From an uncultured Granulicatella sp. (GTDB taxonomy: Bacteria; Bacillota; Bacilli; Lactobacillales; Aerococcaceae): a stretch of DNA of 37,684 nucleotides. Within the stretch, counting starts at the first letter, position 1, and every line of letters starts with the position of its first letter. The stretch lies in the NCBI GenBank assembly GCA_934193545.1, contig CAKPVL010000012.1:1-37684 (forward strand). Direction: 5' to 3'. Made by a program: the position numbers and the translations under genes. Below are positions 1 through 7,818 of the stretch, one piece after another. The notes under the pieces were generated by a model that was not told where the DNA came from, made no database searches, and saw nothing but the letters and a program-made list of their open reading frames with translations.

Positions 1-78
1 AGTGATGTAGAGCGTGCGAAAATTGCTTTAAGCAAGGCAATTAACCGTATTGGTGTTTCTAAACATAGAAGAAAATAA
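1..78 (+). CDS. atpC: ATP synthase epsilon subunit, C-terminal fragment
   Basis: The first 25 codons of the window are open and end in TAA at 76-78. The peptide carries the pattern RAKIALSKAINRIGVSK, which matches the C-terminal helix of F1 ATP synthase epsilon subunits (typical pattern RAxxALxRAxNRxxV). Epsilon couples the F1 head to the central stalk and inhibits ATP hydrolysis. Only the tail is present; the rest of the atp operon would lie to the left. A rho-independent terminator follows at once, consistent with atpC being the last gene of its operon. The assignment rests on a short stretch, so a different protein cannot be fully excluded. Confidence 0.75.
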   Translation, partial: SDVERAKIALSKAINRIGVSKHRRK

Positions 79-108
79 AAAAGAGAGGATGATTTCATCC
101 TCTCTTTT
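79..108 (+). terminator. Terminator of the atp operon
   Basis: A perfect 14-bp inverted repeat (AAAAGAGAGGATGA, 2-nt loop, TCATCCTCTCTTTT) starts directly after the stop codon at 78 and ends in a short T run. Confidence 0.85.
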
Positions 109-120
109 ATTGTTAGAACG

Positions 121-155
121 AAAAACACTAGCAGAGAATTCTGCTAGTGTTTTTA
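121..155 (-). terminator. Terminator of the leftward tlpA operon (bidirectional)
   Basis: A perfect 15-bp inverted repeat, AAAAACACTAGCAGA and TCTGCTAGTGTTTTT around a 4-nt loop, lies between the convergent atpC and tlpA-like genes. Its A and T tracts let it work in both directions. Confidence 0.85.
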
Positions 156-158
156 ATT

Positions 159-650
159 TTATAAGATTTCTTTGATGTAAGTTTCGAGTTCTTCTTGAGT
201 CAGAACACCAGCCGTTTTTTTAACAATCTTTCCATCTTTATCGACAAAGATTAGGGTTGGAATTTCTGTAATCTCATGATATTTTTGGAAGCTTGAGTCA
301 ACGTCTGAGTAATAGTTGAGGGAAAGAGAATGCTCCTTTAAGTATTTCTTTCCGTTCTCAATCGGTTCTTTCTGACTAATCATCGCTACACCAACAAATT
401 CAACTTTATCTGCATATTTTTCTTTTAATGTATTTAAAATTGGGAGCTCTTGTTGGCAATCTGGACACCAACTTGCCCATGCATAATAGACGGTTGGTTT
501 TCCAGTAAAGTCTTTTTCAGTTAATTTCTTTCCGCTTGCGTCTTGGAATACGACGTTTGCATCAGCAGGTTTGCTGCTTGATGGTAATAAATAAAATGTC
601 GCTAAGCCAACAACAAAAAGAGCTGCAAGAGCTAATAAAAGTTTTTTCAT
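159..650 (-). CDS. TlpA/ResA-like membrane-anchored thioredoxin
   Basis: This 163-residue protein has one N-terminal hydrophobic segment (residues 4-22) followed by an extracytoplasmic thioredoxin fold. The active site WCPDC is at 61-65 and the cis-proline is Pro131 in EIPT. The family (TlpA/ResA/StoA) reduces or exchanges disulfides in proteins outside the membrane. Cys22 and a lipobox are absent, so the segment is more likely an uncleaved anchor than a lipoprotein signal. It is the last gene of a leftward cluster, 18 bp after the PNPOx-like gene, with an AGAGG ribosome binding site. The partner that keeps it reduced (CcdA-like) is not in the window. Its substrates cannot be read from sequence. 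Confidence 0.85.
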   Translation of the reverse strand: MKKLLLALAALFVVGLATFYLLPSSSKPADANVVFQDASGKKLTEKDFTGKPTVYYAWASWCPDCQQELPILNTLKEKYADKVEFVGVAMISQKEPIENGKKYLKEHSLSLNYYSDVDSSFQKYHEITEIPTLIFVDKDGKIVKKTAGVLTQEELETYIKEIL

Positions 651-668
651 AAAATCCTCTTTCTATTT

Positions 669-1094
669 TTATTCGTGAATATCAAACACGTATTTGTGGC
701 CTTGTGTTAGGCTATGGTAGAATCCTTTACCGTCATATAAGTGGAATACTTGTACGCCAGCAATATCTTCTTCGTTAGGGTAAACATCTTTTACGAATGG
801 ATTATCTTTAAGAACTTCTTCAAGACGTTCACGACCAATTTCTTTAACAACACCTTCGATACGAATCACTTGGATTAAGTAGTCCTCGCTCTTCATAGCA
901 GTAATGGCAACTTTTTGGTTATTTTGTAGTTGTTTGTAGAAGTTTGTTTTTGGACTAGTCATAAAGAACACGCCTTTTTCGTTTGCAACACCAATATGGA
1001 TATGACGTGCATGAGGTTGGTTGTTCTCATCTGCAGTCGCAATAACAGCTACATTCATTTCTTCTAAAATACGTAAAATTTCATTGACTTCCAT
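669..1094 (-). CDS. Pyridoxamine 5'-phosphate oxidase-family flavin protein
   Basis: At 141 residues this is a single split-barrel flavin-binding domain of the PNPOx-like superfamily. The stretch NVAVIATADENNQPHARHI near the N terminus and VFFMTSPKTNFYKQL around residues 41-55 are typical of this fold, which binds FMN or F420-like cofactors. It lacks the C-terminal substrate-binding signature of true pyridoxamine phosphate oxidase, so a general flavin-dependent reductase or general-stress role is more likely than vitamin B6 synthesis. It sits between the glutathione peroxidase and tlpA-like genes, suggesting a redox-stress context. The start has a TTAGGAG site at good spacing. Family is firm, reaction unknown. 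Confidence 0.8.
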   Translation of the reverse strand: MEVNEILRILEEMNVAVIATADENNQPHARHIHIGVANEKGVFFMTSPKTNFYKQLQNNQKVAITAMKSEDYLIQVIRIEGVVKEIGRERLEEVLKDNPFVKDVYPNEEDIAGVQVFHLYDGKGFYHSLTQGHKYVFDIHE

Positions 1095-1122
1095 GGTGAT
1101 TTCTCCTAACTGTTTTCTTTTT

Positions 1123-1131
1123 ATTTTATCA
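1123..1131 (-). promoter_or_regulatory. Possible internal promoter for the PNPOx-tlpA genes
   Basis: On the minus strand the 46-bp gap after the glutathione peroxidase gene holds TGATAAAAT, an extended -10 element (TGnTAAAAT). No convincing -35 box is visible 17 bp upstream. Confidence 0.35.
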
Positions 1132-1140
1132 CAGATTGTT

Positions 1141-1617
1141 TTATGAAAGAAGACTTGCGATTTCGTCTCGGATTTGTTCAGGCGTTGTAGTAGGGGCGAA
1201 ACGTTTTAAAATTGTTCCATCTTTCGTTACGAGGAATTTTGTAAAGTTCCATTTAACCTTTTCGCCTAGGAGGCCTTTAGTCTCTTTCTTTAATAAATCA
1301 AATAATGGATGAGTTTCAGGACCATTTACCTTCACCTTACCAAACATTGGGAAAGTCGTATTGTAAGTTAATTGGCAGTGAGAGAGCGCTTGTTCAGCAG
1401 TAAGAGGTTCTTGCCCTGCAAATTGATTACAAGGGAACCCAAGAACAGCAAAGCCTTTGTCCTTGAACTCTAAATAGAGTTTTTCTAGTCCTTCAAATTG
1501 TGGAGCTAGACCGCAACCACTGGCCGTATTCACGATCAGTAGTAATTGTCCTTTATAGTCCTCTAGAGTGGTAACATCTCCACTGACTGTTGGGACTTCT
1601 ATTTCATAAATTGACAT
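1141..1617 (-). CDS. Glutathione peroxidase-family thiol peroxidase
   Basis: A 158-residue protein of the bacterial Gpx/BsaA family, which reduces hydrogen peroxide and organic hydroperoxides. The peroxidatic residue is cysteine (Cys35 in NTASGCG) rather than selenocysteine. The partner motif GFPCNQF at 60-66 and the WNF motif near residue 123 complete the catalytic tetrad region. Cys81 (SHCQLTY) sits where the resolving cysteine of thioredoxin-dependent family members lies, so the physiological reductant is probably thioredoxin rather than glutathione. Length is normal for the family. The gene lies 16 bp downstream of a HAD phosphatase and upstream of two more redox-type genes. Position and motifs leave little doubt about the family. 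Confidence 0.92.
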   Translation of the reverse strand: MSIYEIEVPTVSGDVTTLEDYKGQLLLIVNTASGCGLAPQFEGLEKLYLEFKDKGFAVLGFPCNQFAGQEPLTAEQALSHCQLTYNTTFPMFGKVKVNGPETHPLFDLLKKETKGLLGEKVKWNFTKFLVTKDGTILKRFAPTTTPEQIRDEIASLLS

Positions 1618-1633
1618 TCGTTTTCCTTCTTTC

Positions 1634-2401
1634 TTAAATAAGGCCGTAGTGTTTTAATCCATTAACAATGCCGTTATCTGTATTGTTGGTCGTAATAAAT
1701 TCTGCAATCTCTTTAAGCACAGGAAGTGCATTCCCCATTGCTACAGGGTGAGTCACTGCTTGAAGCATCTCGATATCGTTTGGACCGTCTCCGAATGCGT
1801 AAGTTCCAGCATCTTCTTGGTTTAAGTGATCTAAGAAGCGTTTGATCCCTTCTGCTTTTGAATTTCCTTTTGAAATCACATCGACTGAGTACGGTGTGTT
1901 TCGTAGGAAATCAAGATTTGGAAATGCTACTTTATATTTTTCTTCAGCAGGTGGAAGAGAAATAAAGAGCATCATGTTAATTGGATTTTCTTTATAAAAA
2001 TCTTCTTTCAATGCAGGAGGATTAGTATGAATAAATCCATATGCATCTTTAGCACCTGCGGAGGATTCTACAAGATAAAATTCTTTGTCGTTATAGGCCG
2101 TTAACCCATACCCATCTTCTTTTACCATTTGATGGAATCTTTCTACTGTTTCAGTTGGAATTTCTGAAGAATAAACACGCTCTCCTTGATAAAGAACGAC
2201 TTGACCATTCATAAAAATTCCTGAGTGGATATTGGCACTCTCCATGATATCGCGCGTTTCAGCAGGGGAACGTCCTGTTGCGATAAAGGGTTCATACCCA
2301 TTGTCCTTTAATGTTTGAATAGCCTCTGCTGTAGCCTTATCGACTTTGGATTCGCCATTCAAGAGAGTTCCATCCAAATCAAAAAATACAAAACCTTTCA
2401 T
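1634..2401 (-). CDS. HAD-superfamily Cof-type sugar-phosphate phosphatase
   Basis: The protein has the HAD motif I DLDGT near the N terminus (nucleophile Asp8, acid/base Asp10) and motif IV GDGPNDIEML near the C terminus, with a C2-type cap between, as in the Cof/YidA family. These enzymes dephosphorylate sugar phosphates or flavin and pyridoxal phosphates; the substrate is not readable here. I place the start at the ATG at 2401, giving 255 residues, because GGAG lies 7 nt upstream and because an extended -10 box sits just before it. A longer reading from a TTG at 2449 would overlap that promoter and has no ribosome binding site. It is the first gene of the leftward cluster. Confidence 0.88.
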   Translation of the reverse strand: MKGFVFFDLDGTLLNGESKVDKATAEAIQTLKDNGYEPFIATGRSPAETRDIMESANIHSGIFMNGQVVLYQGERVYSSEIPTETVERFHQMVKEDGYGLTAYNDKEFYLVESSAGAKDAYGFIHTNPPALKEDFYKENPINMMLFISLPPAEEKYKVAFPNLDFLRNTPYSVDVISKGNSKAEGIKRFLDHLNQEDAGTYAFGDGPNDIEMLQAVTHPVAMGNALPVLKEIAEFITTNNTDNGIVNGLKHYGLI

Positions 2402-2431
2402 TCCGTCACTCCATTCATTGTGTCTTTTTTT

Positions 2432-2440
2432 ATTATACCA
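2432..2440 (-). promoter_or_regulatory. Extended -10 promoter of the HAD-gpx-PNPOx-tlpA cluster
   Basis: TGGTATAAT on the minus strand is a perfect extended -10 element (TGnTATAAT). Transcription would start near 2425, leaving a 24-nt leader before the ATG at 2401. Confidence 0.7.
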
Positions 2441-2514
2441 TGTTTTCAACGTTTTTAATTGTAGTTCGAATTCATAGCATTTTGCGTGAAAGAGTAGAAT
2501 TATCGTAGTTTTTA

Positions 2515-2523
2515 TGTTAAAAT
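2515..2523 (+). promoter_or_regulatory. Extended -10 promoter of secG
   Basis: TGTTAAAAT fits the extended -10 pattern TGnTAAAAT, 32 nt before the secG start. The sequence 17 bp upstream (TAGAAT) is a poor -35 box. Confidence 0.55.
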
Positions 2524-2554
2524 TGAAAAGAATTTTAGTTAAGGAGGGAATCCT

Positions 2555-2785
2555 TTGTACAGTTTAATTTTATCACTGATGGTTGTGGTATGCGTATTAT
2601 TAATTATTGTTGTTGCAATGCAACCTTCAAAAACAAATGCTGCGAATTTAACAGGTGGAGCAGAACAATTATTCGGTAAACAAAAGGCACGTGGTTTTGA
2701 GGCATTCTTAATTCGCGTAACAGTTGTTTTAGGAACAATCTTCATGTTATTAGCATTTGCATTAGCATACATTTCATCAAAATAA
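2555..2785 (+). CDS. secG: Preprotein translocase subunit SecG
   Basis: A 76-residue protein with two membrane segments (about residues 3-22 and 53-73) separated by a short loop containing GGAEQLFGKQKARGFEAFL, the usual SecG connector. SecG joins SecY and SecE in the membrane channel and helps SecA-driven export; secA itself is at 21555-23999. The start is a TTG codon, chosen because AAGGAGG at 2541-2547 lies 7 nt upstream. The order secG, carboxylesterase, rnr, smpB is a classic Firmicutes neighbourhood. A strong terminator follows, so downstream genes depend on read-through or on a promoter I could not identify. Confidence 0.93.
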   Translation: MYSLILSLMVVVCVLLIIVVAMQPSKTNAANLTGGAEQLFGKQKARGFEAFLIRVTVVLGTIFMLLAFALAYISSK

Positions 2786-2792
2786 TAAATTT

Positions 2793-2834
2793 AAGTACAA
2801 TTGTTCGGACAGCCAACCAATTGTACTTTTTTAT
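2793..2834 (+). terminator. Terminator or attenuator after secG
   Basis: AAGTACAATTG (2793-2803) pairs with CAATTGTACTT (2818-2828), followed by a T run. Esterase, rnr and smpB follow in the same direction, so partial termination is likely. Confidence 0.75.
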
Positions 2835-2858
2835 TTGTCAGATTAGAGGAGTAATATT

Positions 2859-3587
2859 ATGGAAGCACTATGGTTAAGAAAAGAAAGCAATACAAGAGCG
2901 GTGATTTTATTTCATGCTTATACAGGGACGCCTGCCGATGTGAGAATGCTTGCGCAGTTTTTACATCGTCATAATTATGCAGTCTATGTTCCAGTATTTT
3001 CTGGCCATGGAACTCCAGATGTGGAAGATATTTTGGCAAGTTCTCCTGAGGTTTGGTATGAAGATGCCAAACGTGCTGTCGACTTTGTTCGAGGAGAAGG
3101 ATTTCATACGGTGGCTGCCTTCGGACTATCGATGGGCGGTATTATGGCGACAAAATTAGCAACCGAACATCTCGTTGAATATGCAGGGACTTTTTGTTCG
3201 CCAGTATCTTCTGGGAATCCTCAGTTGCCAGGACTGCTGCAAAGTTTTATGATGTATGCGAAGGCGTCTTATAGAAATGTAGGACGACCATTTGATGAAG
3301 CTGAAATGAAGGAAAAAGCACAAAAACAATTAGCACACATTCAATCATTTTCAAGTGACGTTGCTTCGCATTTAGATGAAGTGACAGGAAGTTTTTATAT
3401 TGCACAAGGGGAACAAGATACACTTGTCGATCCAGAGTCTTCTCTTGAATTAAAAGAGGGCCTCATTAATGCACAAGTGGAGTTACATTGGTATGAAGAA
3501 GCAGGGCATGTGATTACGGTTAGTCCTGTTAGAAAGGAATTCCAAGAGACTGTTCTCTCTTTTCTAAATCAACAAGAATGGAGGTAA
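2859..3587 (+). CDS. Carboxylesterase, Est30-type alpha/beta hydrolase
   Basis: A 242-residue cytoplasmic alpha/beta hydrolase. The oxyanion-loop motif HAYTG is at 19-23, the nucleophile Ser91 is in GLSMGG, the likely acid is Asp187 (GEQDTLVD) and the base is His217 (EAGHVIT). This is the Est30/YvaK carboxylesterase family, which hydrolyses short acyl esters; the true cellular substrate is unknown. The ATG at 2859 has GAGGAG 7 nt upstream. It lies between secG and rnr, as in many Firmicutes, and ends 4 bp before rnr, so the two are probably co-translated. Confidence 0.9.
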   Translation: MEALWLRKESNTRAVILFHAYTGTPADVRMLAQFLHRHNYAVYVPVFSGHGTPDVEDILASSPEVWYEDAKRAVDFVRGEGFHTVAAFGLSMGGIMATKLATEHLVEYAGTFCSPVSSGNPQLPGLLQSFMMYAKASYRNVGRPFDEAEMKEKAQKQLAHIQSFSSDVASHLDEVTGSFYIAQGEQDTLVDPESSLELKEGLINAQVELHWYEEAGHVITVSPVRKEFQETVLSFLNQQEWR

Positions 3588-3591
3588 AGAA

Positions 3592-5886
3592 ATGAGACAA
3601 TCATTAGAAGAAAACTTAATGGCTTTCTTTATGGAACATGAATCTGAAAGTTTTTTTGTTCAAGAAATTAGTGAGCATTTCGGATTTACTGCTTCAAAGG
3701 ACTTTAAGATTTTAGTGAAACAATTAGCTGACCTCGAAGATTCTGGAAAAATTGTATTAACACGACAAGGTAAATTTGGATTCAATCAAAAAAATCGTAC
3801 GTTAGAAGGAACATTCCGATTGAACGATAAAGGGTTTGGTTTTGTCACAGTGGAAGAAGGCAAACCAGATATTTTTATTCCAAGAACGGATGTCCATGGC
3901 GCTATGGATGGAGACACAGTTGCGATTCGTATCGTTCAAGAAGAAAATCCTTATAACGATAAAGCAGCAAGCGGAACAATCGTGAAGATTATTGAACGCG
4001 CTGTGAAACAAGTGGTGGGGATTTATACACGTTACCCATCGAAGATTATGATGCAAACAGGCTATTGTGGCGAAATTGCGTTAAAAGATTCTAAATTAAA
4101 GAAAACGAAATGTTATGTGACTAGAAAGGGATTAAACCCAGTTGATGGAACCGTCGTGATTGCCGAAGTTGATAGTTATGAAACAGAGCGTCACGAACTC
4201 GTCTTGAAGGCGCATATCGTCAAAGAAATCGGCTATAAAGACGCTGTCGGCATGGATATTTTAATGATTTTACATCAATTAAAAATCCCAACAGTATTCC
4301 CAGACTCTGTTATAGAGGAAGCAAACCGTGTGAGTGAAACTATCTCACCGGAAGAAATCGAAGGGCGTGTTGATTTACGCCAAGAATTAACCGTGACAAT
4401 TGACGGAGCAGATGCCAAAGACTTAGATGATGCGGTCGCTCTTGTAAAACGCGAAGATGGAACCTTTGTCTTAACGGTATCCATCGCCGACGTTTCTTAT
4501 TATGTAACGGAAAATTCTGAAATGGATAAGGAAGCATTTGAGCGAGGAACGAGTGTGTATTTAACAGACCGTGTGGTTCCAATGTTGCCACAACGATTAT
4601 CAAACGGAATCTGCTCGCTGCATCCATATGAAGAACGATTAACATTAACAGCACGAATGGAAATTGACCGTAGCGGAACGATTTACCAGCACGAGATTTT
4701 CCCAAGTGTGATTCAATCGAACGAGCGATTAACTTATGATGAAGTGAATGTATTATTCAATACGAATGAAGCTTCCGAAAAAATCACTCCAGAGATTGCA
4801 GAAATGCTTTGGAACATGAAAGAATTACATACGATTCTTGAGCGTAGACGTATGGAACGTGGAGCGATTGACTTTGATACACAAGAAGCAAAAATTCTTG
4901 TGGATGAAAAAGGCGCACCAACCGAAATCGTACTACGTGAACGTGGTGTAGCAGAGCGACTCATTGAGTCCTTTATGTTAGCTGCTAACGAAACCGTGGC
5001 TCGTCATTATGAACAATTGAAAGTGCCGTTCATTTACCGTATTCACGAAAATCCAGATAGCGAAAAACTCCAACGATTCTTAGAGTTTATTACCGCATTT
5101 GGAATTACGATTAAAGGGAAGAATGATTCGATTACACCGAAGAAATTGCAAAAGGCTTTGAATGAGGTACGTGGTGAGCCGTATGAAGCAGTGGTATCAA
5201 CAATGATGCTACGTTCGATGAAACAGGCTAAATACGATATCACGCCAACGGGACACTATGGACTGGCAGCCGAAGACTATACGCACTTCACTTCGCCAAT
5301 TCGTCGTTATCCAGACTTAATCGTTCATCGTATGATTCGTCATTACGGAAAACGTCCAGGTCATTTATCGAAGAAAGAAGAAACGCTTCTGGAAGATAAG
5401 TTGCAACAAATTGCAGACCAATCGTCTCGTATGGAACGACTTGCAGTACAGGCAGAACGCGATGTGAACGCATTGAAGAAAGCCGAATACATGCAAGATA
5501 AAGTCGGTGAGGAATTCGATGGTATCGTAAGTTCTGTAACAAAATTCGGAATGTTTGTTGAGTTAGCGAATACCGTAGAAGGATTAATTCATATTTCTCA
5601 CTTGAAACAAGACTACTTTAACTTTATTGAAAGCCACATGATTTTACTTGGGGAACGTACGGGTGTAAGTTACCGTATCGGAGACCGAGTTCGTGTGAAA
5701 TGTGTGAAAGTAGATGTGGAAGCTAGAGAAGTTGATTTCCTACTCGTAGAAGATGCAAAATTGGCCAAAACTGAACGACCAAGAAAAGGCGAACGCTTTG
5801 ATGATAAGTCTTCTAAGAAAGGCAAAAAATCAAAAGGACGCCAACGCTTTAAAAAAGCCATTAAAACGAAAAAGAAAAGACGCTAG
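3592..5886 (+). CDS. rnr: Ribonuclease R, 3'-5' exoribonuclease
   Basis: A 764-residue RNB-family exonuclease. An N-terminal winged-helix-like segment (about 1-60) is followed by cold-shock RNA-binding domains (about 65-220), the RNB catalytic domain (about 250-580) with the acidic cluster Asp274, Asp277, Asp279 and Asp280, an S1 domain (about 640-720) and a strongly basic lysine-rich tail from about 725. RNase R degrades structured RNA without a helicase and, with tmRNA-SmpB, removes non-stop mRNAs and matures tmRNA. The tail is the part that binds tmRNA-SmpB or ribosomes in the family. smpB follows 11 bp downstream, which fits trans-translation. All parts are intact. Confidence 0.97.
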   Translation: MRQSLEENLMAFFMEHESESFFVQEISEHFGFTASKDFKILVKQLADLEDSGKIVLTRQGKFGFNQKNRTLEGTFRLNDKGFGFVTVEEGKPDIFIPRTDVHGAMDGDTVAIRIVQEENPYNDKAASGTIVKIIERAVKQVVGIYTRYPSKIMMQTGYCGEIALKDSKLKKTKCYVTRKGLNPVDGTVVIAEVDSYETERHELVLKAHIVKEIGYKDAVGMDILMILHQLKIPTVFPDSVIEEANRVSETISPEEIEGRVDLRQELTVTIDGADAKDLDDAVALVKREDGTFVLTVSIADVSYYVTENSEMDKEAFERGTSVYLTDRVVPMLPQRLSNGICSLHPYEERLTLTARMEIDRSGTIYQHEIFPSVIQSNERLTYDEVNVLFNTNEASEKITPEIAEMLWNMKELHTILERRRMERGAIDFDTQEAKILVDEKGAPTEIVLRERGVAERLIESFMLAANETVARHYEQLKVPFIYRIHENPDSEKLQRFLEFITAFGITIKGKNDSITPKKLQKALNEVRGEPYEAVVSTMMLRSMKQAKYDITPTGHYGLAAEDYTHFTSPIRRYPDLIVHRMIRHYGKRPGHLSKKEETLLEDKLQQIADQSSRMERLAVQAERDVNALKKAEYMQDKVGEEFDGIVSSVTKFGMFVELANTVEGLIHISHLKQDYFNFIESHMILLGERTGVSYRIGDRVRVKCVKVDVEAREVDFLLVEDAKLAKTERPRKGERFDDKSSKKGKKSKGRQRFKKAIKTKKKRR

Positions 5887-5897
5887 GAGGTTCGTGA

Positions 5898-6362
5898 ATG
5901 CCTAAAGGAACGAACGATAAAGTGCTCGCACAAAATCGAAAAGCGAATCATGATTATACGATTCTTGAAACGATTGAAGCTGGGATGGTCTTAACCGGAA
6001 CAGAAATTAAATCGGTTCGTCAAGCGCGTATCAATTTAAAAGATGGATATGTAAGCTTGAAGCAAGGAGAAGCTTTCCTTGTAGGAGTTCATATTAGTCC
6101 GTTTGAACAAGGGACGCTTTTCAATCATGACCCATTAAGAACGAGAAAATTATTGCTTCATAAAAAGCAAATTAACTATTTACTGGAGCAAGTAAAGCAA
6201 GCCGGAAATACGGTAGTGCCGCTGAAGGTCTACATTAAAAACGGCGTTGCAAAGTTGTTAATCGGAGTTGCGAAAGGGAAGAAAAATTACGATAAACGTG
6301 ATGCCTTAAAGCAAAAGGATATGAAACGCGAAATCGATCGTGCAATGAAAGAAAGATATTAA
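5898..6362 (+). CDS. smpB: SsrA-binding protein SmpB
   Basis: A 154-residue protein of normal length. It has the SmpB opening pattern ([22 protein letters not shown]), the [20 protein letters not shown] block and the basic C-terminal tail ([15 protein letters not shown]) that becomes a helix in the ribosomal mRNA channel. SmpB delivers alanyl-tmRNA to stalled ribosomes. AGGAGG precedes the ATG at good spacing. It is the last gene of the rnr-smpB unit and is followed by a terminator. No tmRNA gene (ssrA) is in the window. Confidence 0.97.
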   Translation: MPKGTNDKVLAQNRKANHDYTILETIEAGMVLTGTEIKSVRQARINLKDGYVSLKQGEAFLVGVHISPFEQGTLFNHDPLRTRKLLLHKKQINYLLEQVKQAGNTVVPLKVYIKNGVAKLLIGVAKGKKNYDKRDALKQKDMKREIDRAMKERY

Positions 6363-6369
6363 AGAGGAA

Positions 6370-6396
6370 GGTTGGACAAATTGTCCAGCCTTTTTT
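6370..6396 (+). terminator. Terminator after smpB
   Basis: A perfect 10-bp stem GGTTGGACAA / TTGTCCAGCC with a 1-nt spacer (the innermost pairs must open to form a loop) is followed by six T residues. Confidence 0.85.
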
Positions 6397-6413
6397 GTAT
6401 GCAAAAAAATTTT

Positions 6414-6431
6414 ATTACCATATATGGTAAT
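6414..6431. promoter_or_regulatory. 18-bp perfect palindrome upstream of the vex-like operon
   Basis: ATTACCATATATGGTAAT is a perfect two-fold symmetric site in the 161-bp gap before the ABC transporter. It has the form of an operator for a dimeric repressor. The regulator is unknown. Confidence 0.5.
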
Positions 6432-6451
6432 GAATTTTTTCAAAAAAGAAT

Positions 6452-6501
6452 TTCGTTTCATATTCGTTTCATATTGGAAGTGCAAACTAACAGTACAGAA
6501 T
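6452..6501 (+). promoter_or_regulatory. Candidate VncR-controlled promoter with 11-bp direct repeats
   Basis: TTCGTTTCATA occurs twice in perfect tandem (6452-6462 and 6463-6473). Directly after it lie TTGGAA (6474-6479) and, 16 bp on, CAGAAT (6496-6501), weak -35 and -10 boxes. Eleven-bp direct repeats abutting a weak -35 are how OmpR/PhoB-family response regulators usually bind, and such a regulator is encoded downstream at 9904. The link is inference. Confidence 0.5.
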
Positions 6502-6523
6502 AGGAAAGGAAGTGGGAGAGCAC

Positions 6524-7807
6524 ATGGATTGGAAAAAGAGAGCGGGTGCGTATCTTGTTCGCAAGAAGATTCGTACAGGAATATTATTTTTCATCATGAT
6601 GCTAATTACAGCAGCCGTTTTGGCGGTACTCTCGATGCAAGAAAGTACGGGAAAGGTTCAAACGAAGCTCTTAGAACTATCGAATTCGGGCTTTCAAATC
6701 GAGTCCCTCTTACAAGATGGGAATATCGAGCAAAAAGAGATGGCCAAGGTAGGACAAGTTGAGGGAGTAAAGGATGCGCAGTATGAAATGGACGGCATCG
6801 GGCAACTCGAAGATGCAAAGGCTGTTGAGAGAGAACAAGCGGTCCAACTAGACCAAGGGAAAATGGGAGAACTCGTGAGCTATCATGGGGTCACTTCAAG
6901 TAGTCAGGAGTTAAATTTTGCTAGCGGTGCGCTAAGTCTTAAAGAAGGGCGTGCCTTAACCAAAGACGATTCAGGAAAAGTACTCGTGCATGAGGAACTT
7001 GCAAAAGAAAACAATTGGACAGTTGGAGACAAAATTAAATTGAAGAATTTCCAAAACGAGGGTACTACTGCAAGTGGTAAAGAAGTAACCGTCGAAATCG
7101 TTGGAATCTTCAACGGAAAGTTATCGGAACAATCGACAGGATTGACGAGTGACTTAACAGAAAATCGTATTTATATGGATTACAAAACGAGCCAAACATT
7201 GATTGGAAAAGATGAATCGAATGCAATTGTTCACCGTGCGATTTTTACGGTAAAAGATCCATCAAAATTAGAAGAAGTGATTGCAAGCGTAAAAGAACTT
7301 CCTCTCAAGTGGGATAGCATGCAACTTTCTAAGAACGAACAAGTCTTTGAGCAAGTAGCAGCGCCTATCCAAAATTTCAAATCGCTCATGACACTACTAA
7401 CGAGTTCTGTATTTGTATTAGCAGTTATTGTTTTATTTTTAATTTTATTATTTACATTAAGGGAAAGAATTCATGAGTTCGGGATTTTGATGTCGGTCGG
7501 AATTTCAAGAAAAGAAATTATCGCGCAAATCCTATTAGAACTCTACACGGTAGCGGCAACGAGCGCGGTTTTTGCTCTTATGTTGGGAAGTTTTGTAGCC
7601 AAGCAATTTTACACGGGGCTCTTAACCTCGGATGAGATTCCCCCTCAAGTGAAATCATTATTTGAATCGAGCTTGCCGGAGTTCAGTCTGATGCAAGGGC
7701 TGCTAACTGTTGGAGTCGTACTAATCATTATTGCATTAGCCGTTCTATTTAGTACCGCAGTTATTTTAATGAAGAAACCGAAGAAAATTTTAAGTCAAAT
7801 GAACTAA
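6524..7807 (+). CDS. Vex1-like ABC transporter permease (FtsX/MacB type)
   Basis: A 427-residue FtsX-domain permease: one membrane segment near the N terminus (about 18-38), a large extracellular domain, and three segments at the C terminus (about 290-312, 335-365 and 388-415). This is the MacB-like topology of transporters that work as mechanotransmitters or export small lipidic or peptide molecules. I chose the ATG at 6524 (GGGAG 5 nt upstream) over the in-frame GTG at 6512. Gene order permease-ATPase-permease-regulator-kinase, with nearly the same sizes, matches pneumococcal vex1-vex2-vex3-vncR-vncS as I remember it. The transported substrate is unknown. Confidence 0.85.
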   Translation: MDWKKRAGAYLVRKKIRTGILFFIMMLITAAVLAVLSMQESTGKVQTKLLELSNSGFQIESLLQDGNIEQKEMAKVGQVEGVKDAQYEMDGIGQLEDAKAVEREQAVQLDQGKMGELVSYHGVTSSSQELNFASGALSLKEGRALTKDDSGKVLVHEELAKENNWTVGDKIKLKNFQNEGTTASGKEVTVEIVGIFNGKLSEQSTGLTSDLTENRIYMDYKTSQTLIGKDESNAIVHRAIFTVKDPSKLEEVIASVKELPLKWDSMQLSKNEQVFEQVAAPIQNFKSLMTLLTSSVFVLAVIVLFLILLFTLRERIHEFGILMSVGISRKEIIAQILLELYTVAATSAVFALMLGSFVAKQFYTGLLTSDEIPPQVKSLFESSLPEFSLMQGLLTVGVVLIIIALAVLFSTAVILMKKPKKILSQMN

Positions 7808-7818
7808 GGAGTGTTTTT

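Noticed and set aside
2402..2449. Longer HAD phosphatase starting at TTG 2449
   Set aside because: It would read through a perfect extended -10 and lacks a ribosome binding site; ATG 2401 has both in the right place.
6363..6511. tmRNA gene (ssrA) after smpB
   Set aside because: The gap is 161 bp to the next gene and contains a terminator, palindrome and promoter; no tRNA-like ends are present.
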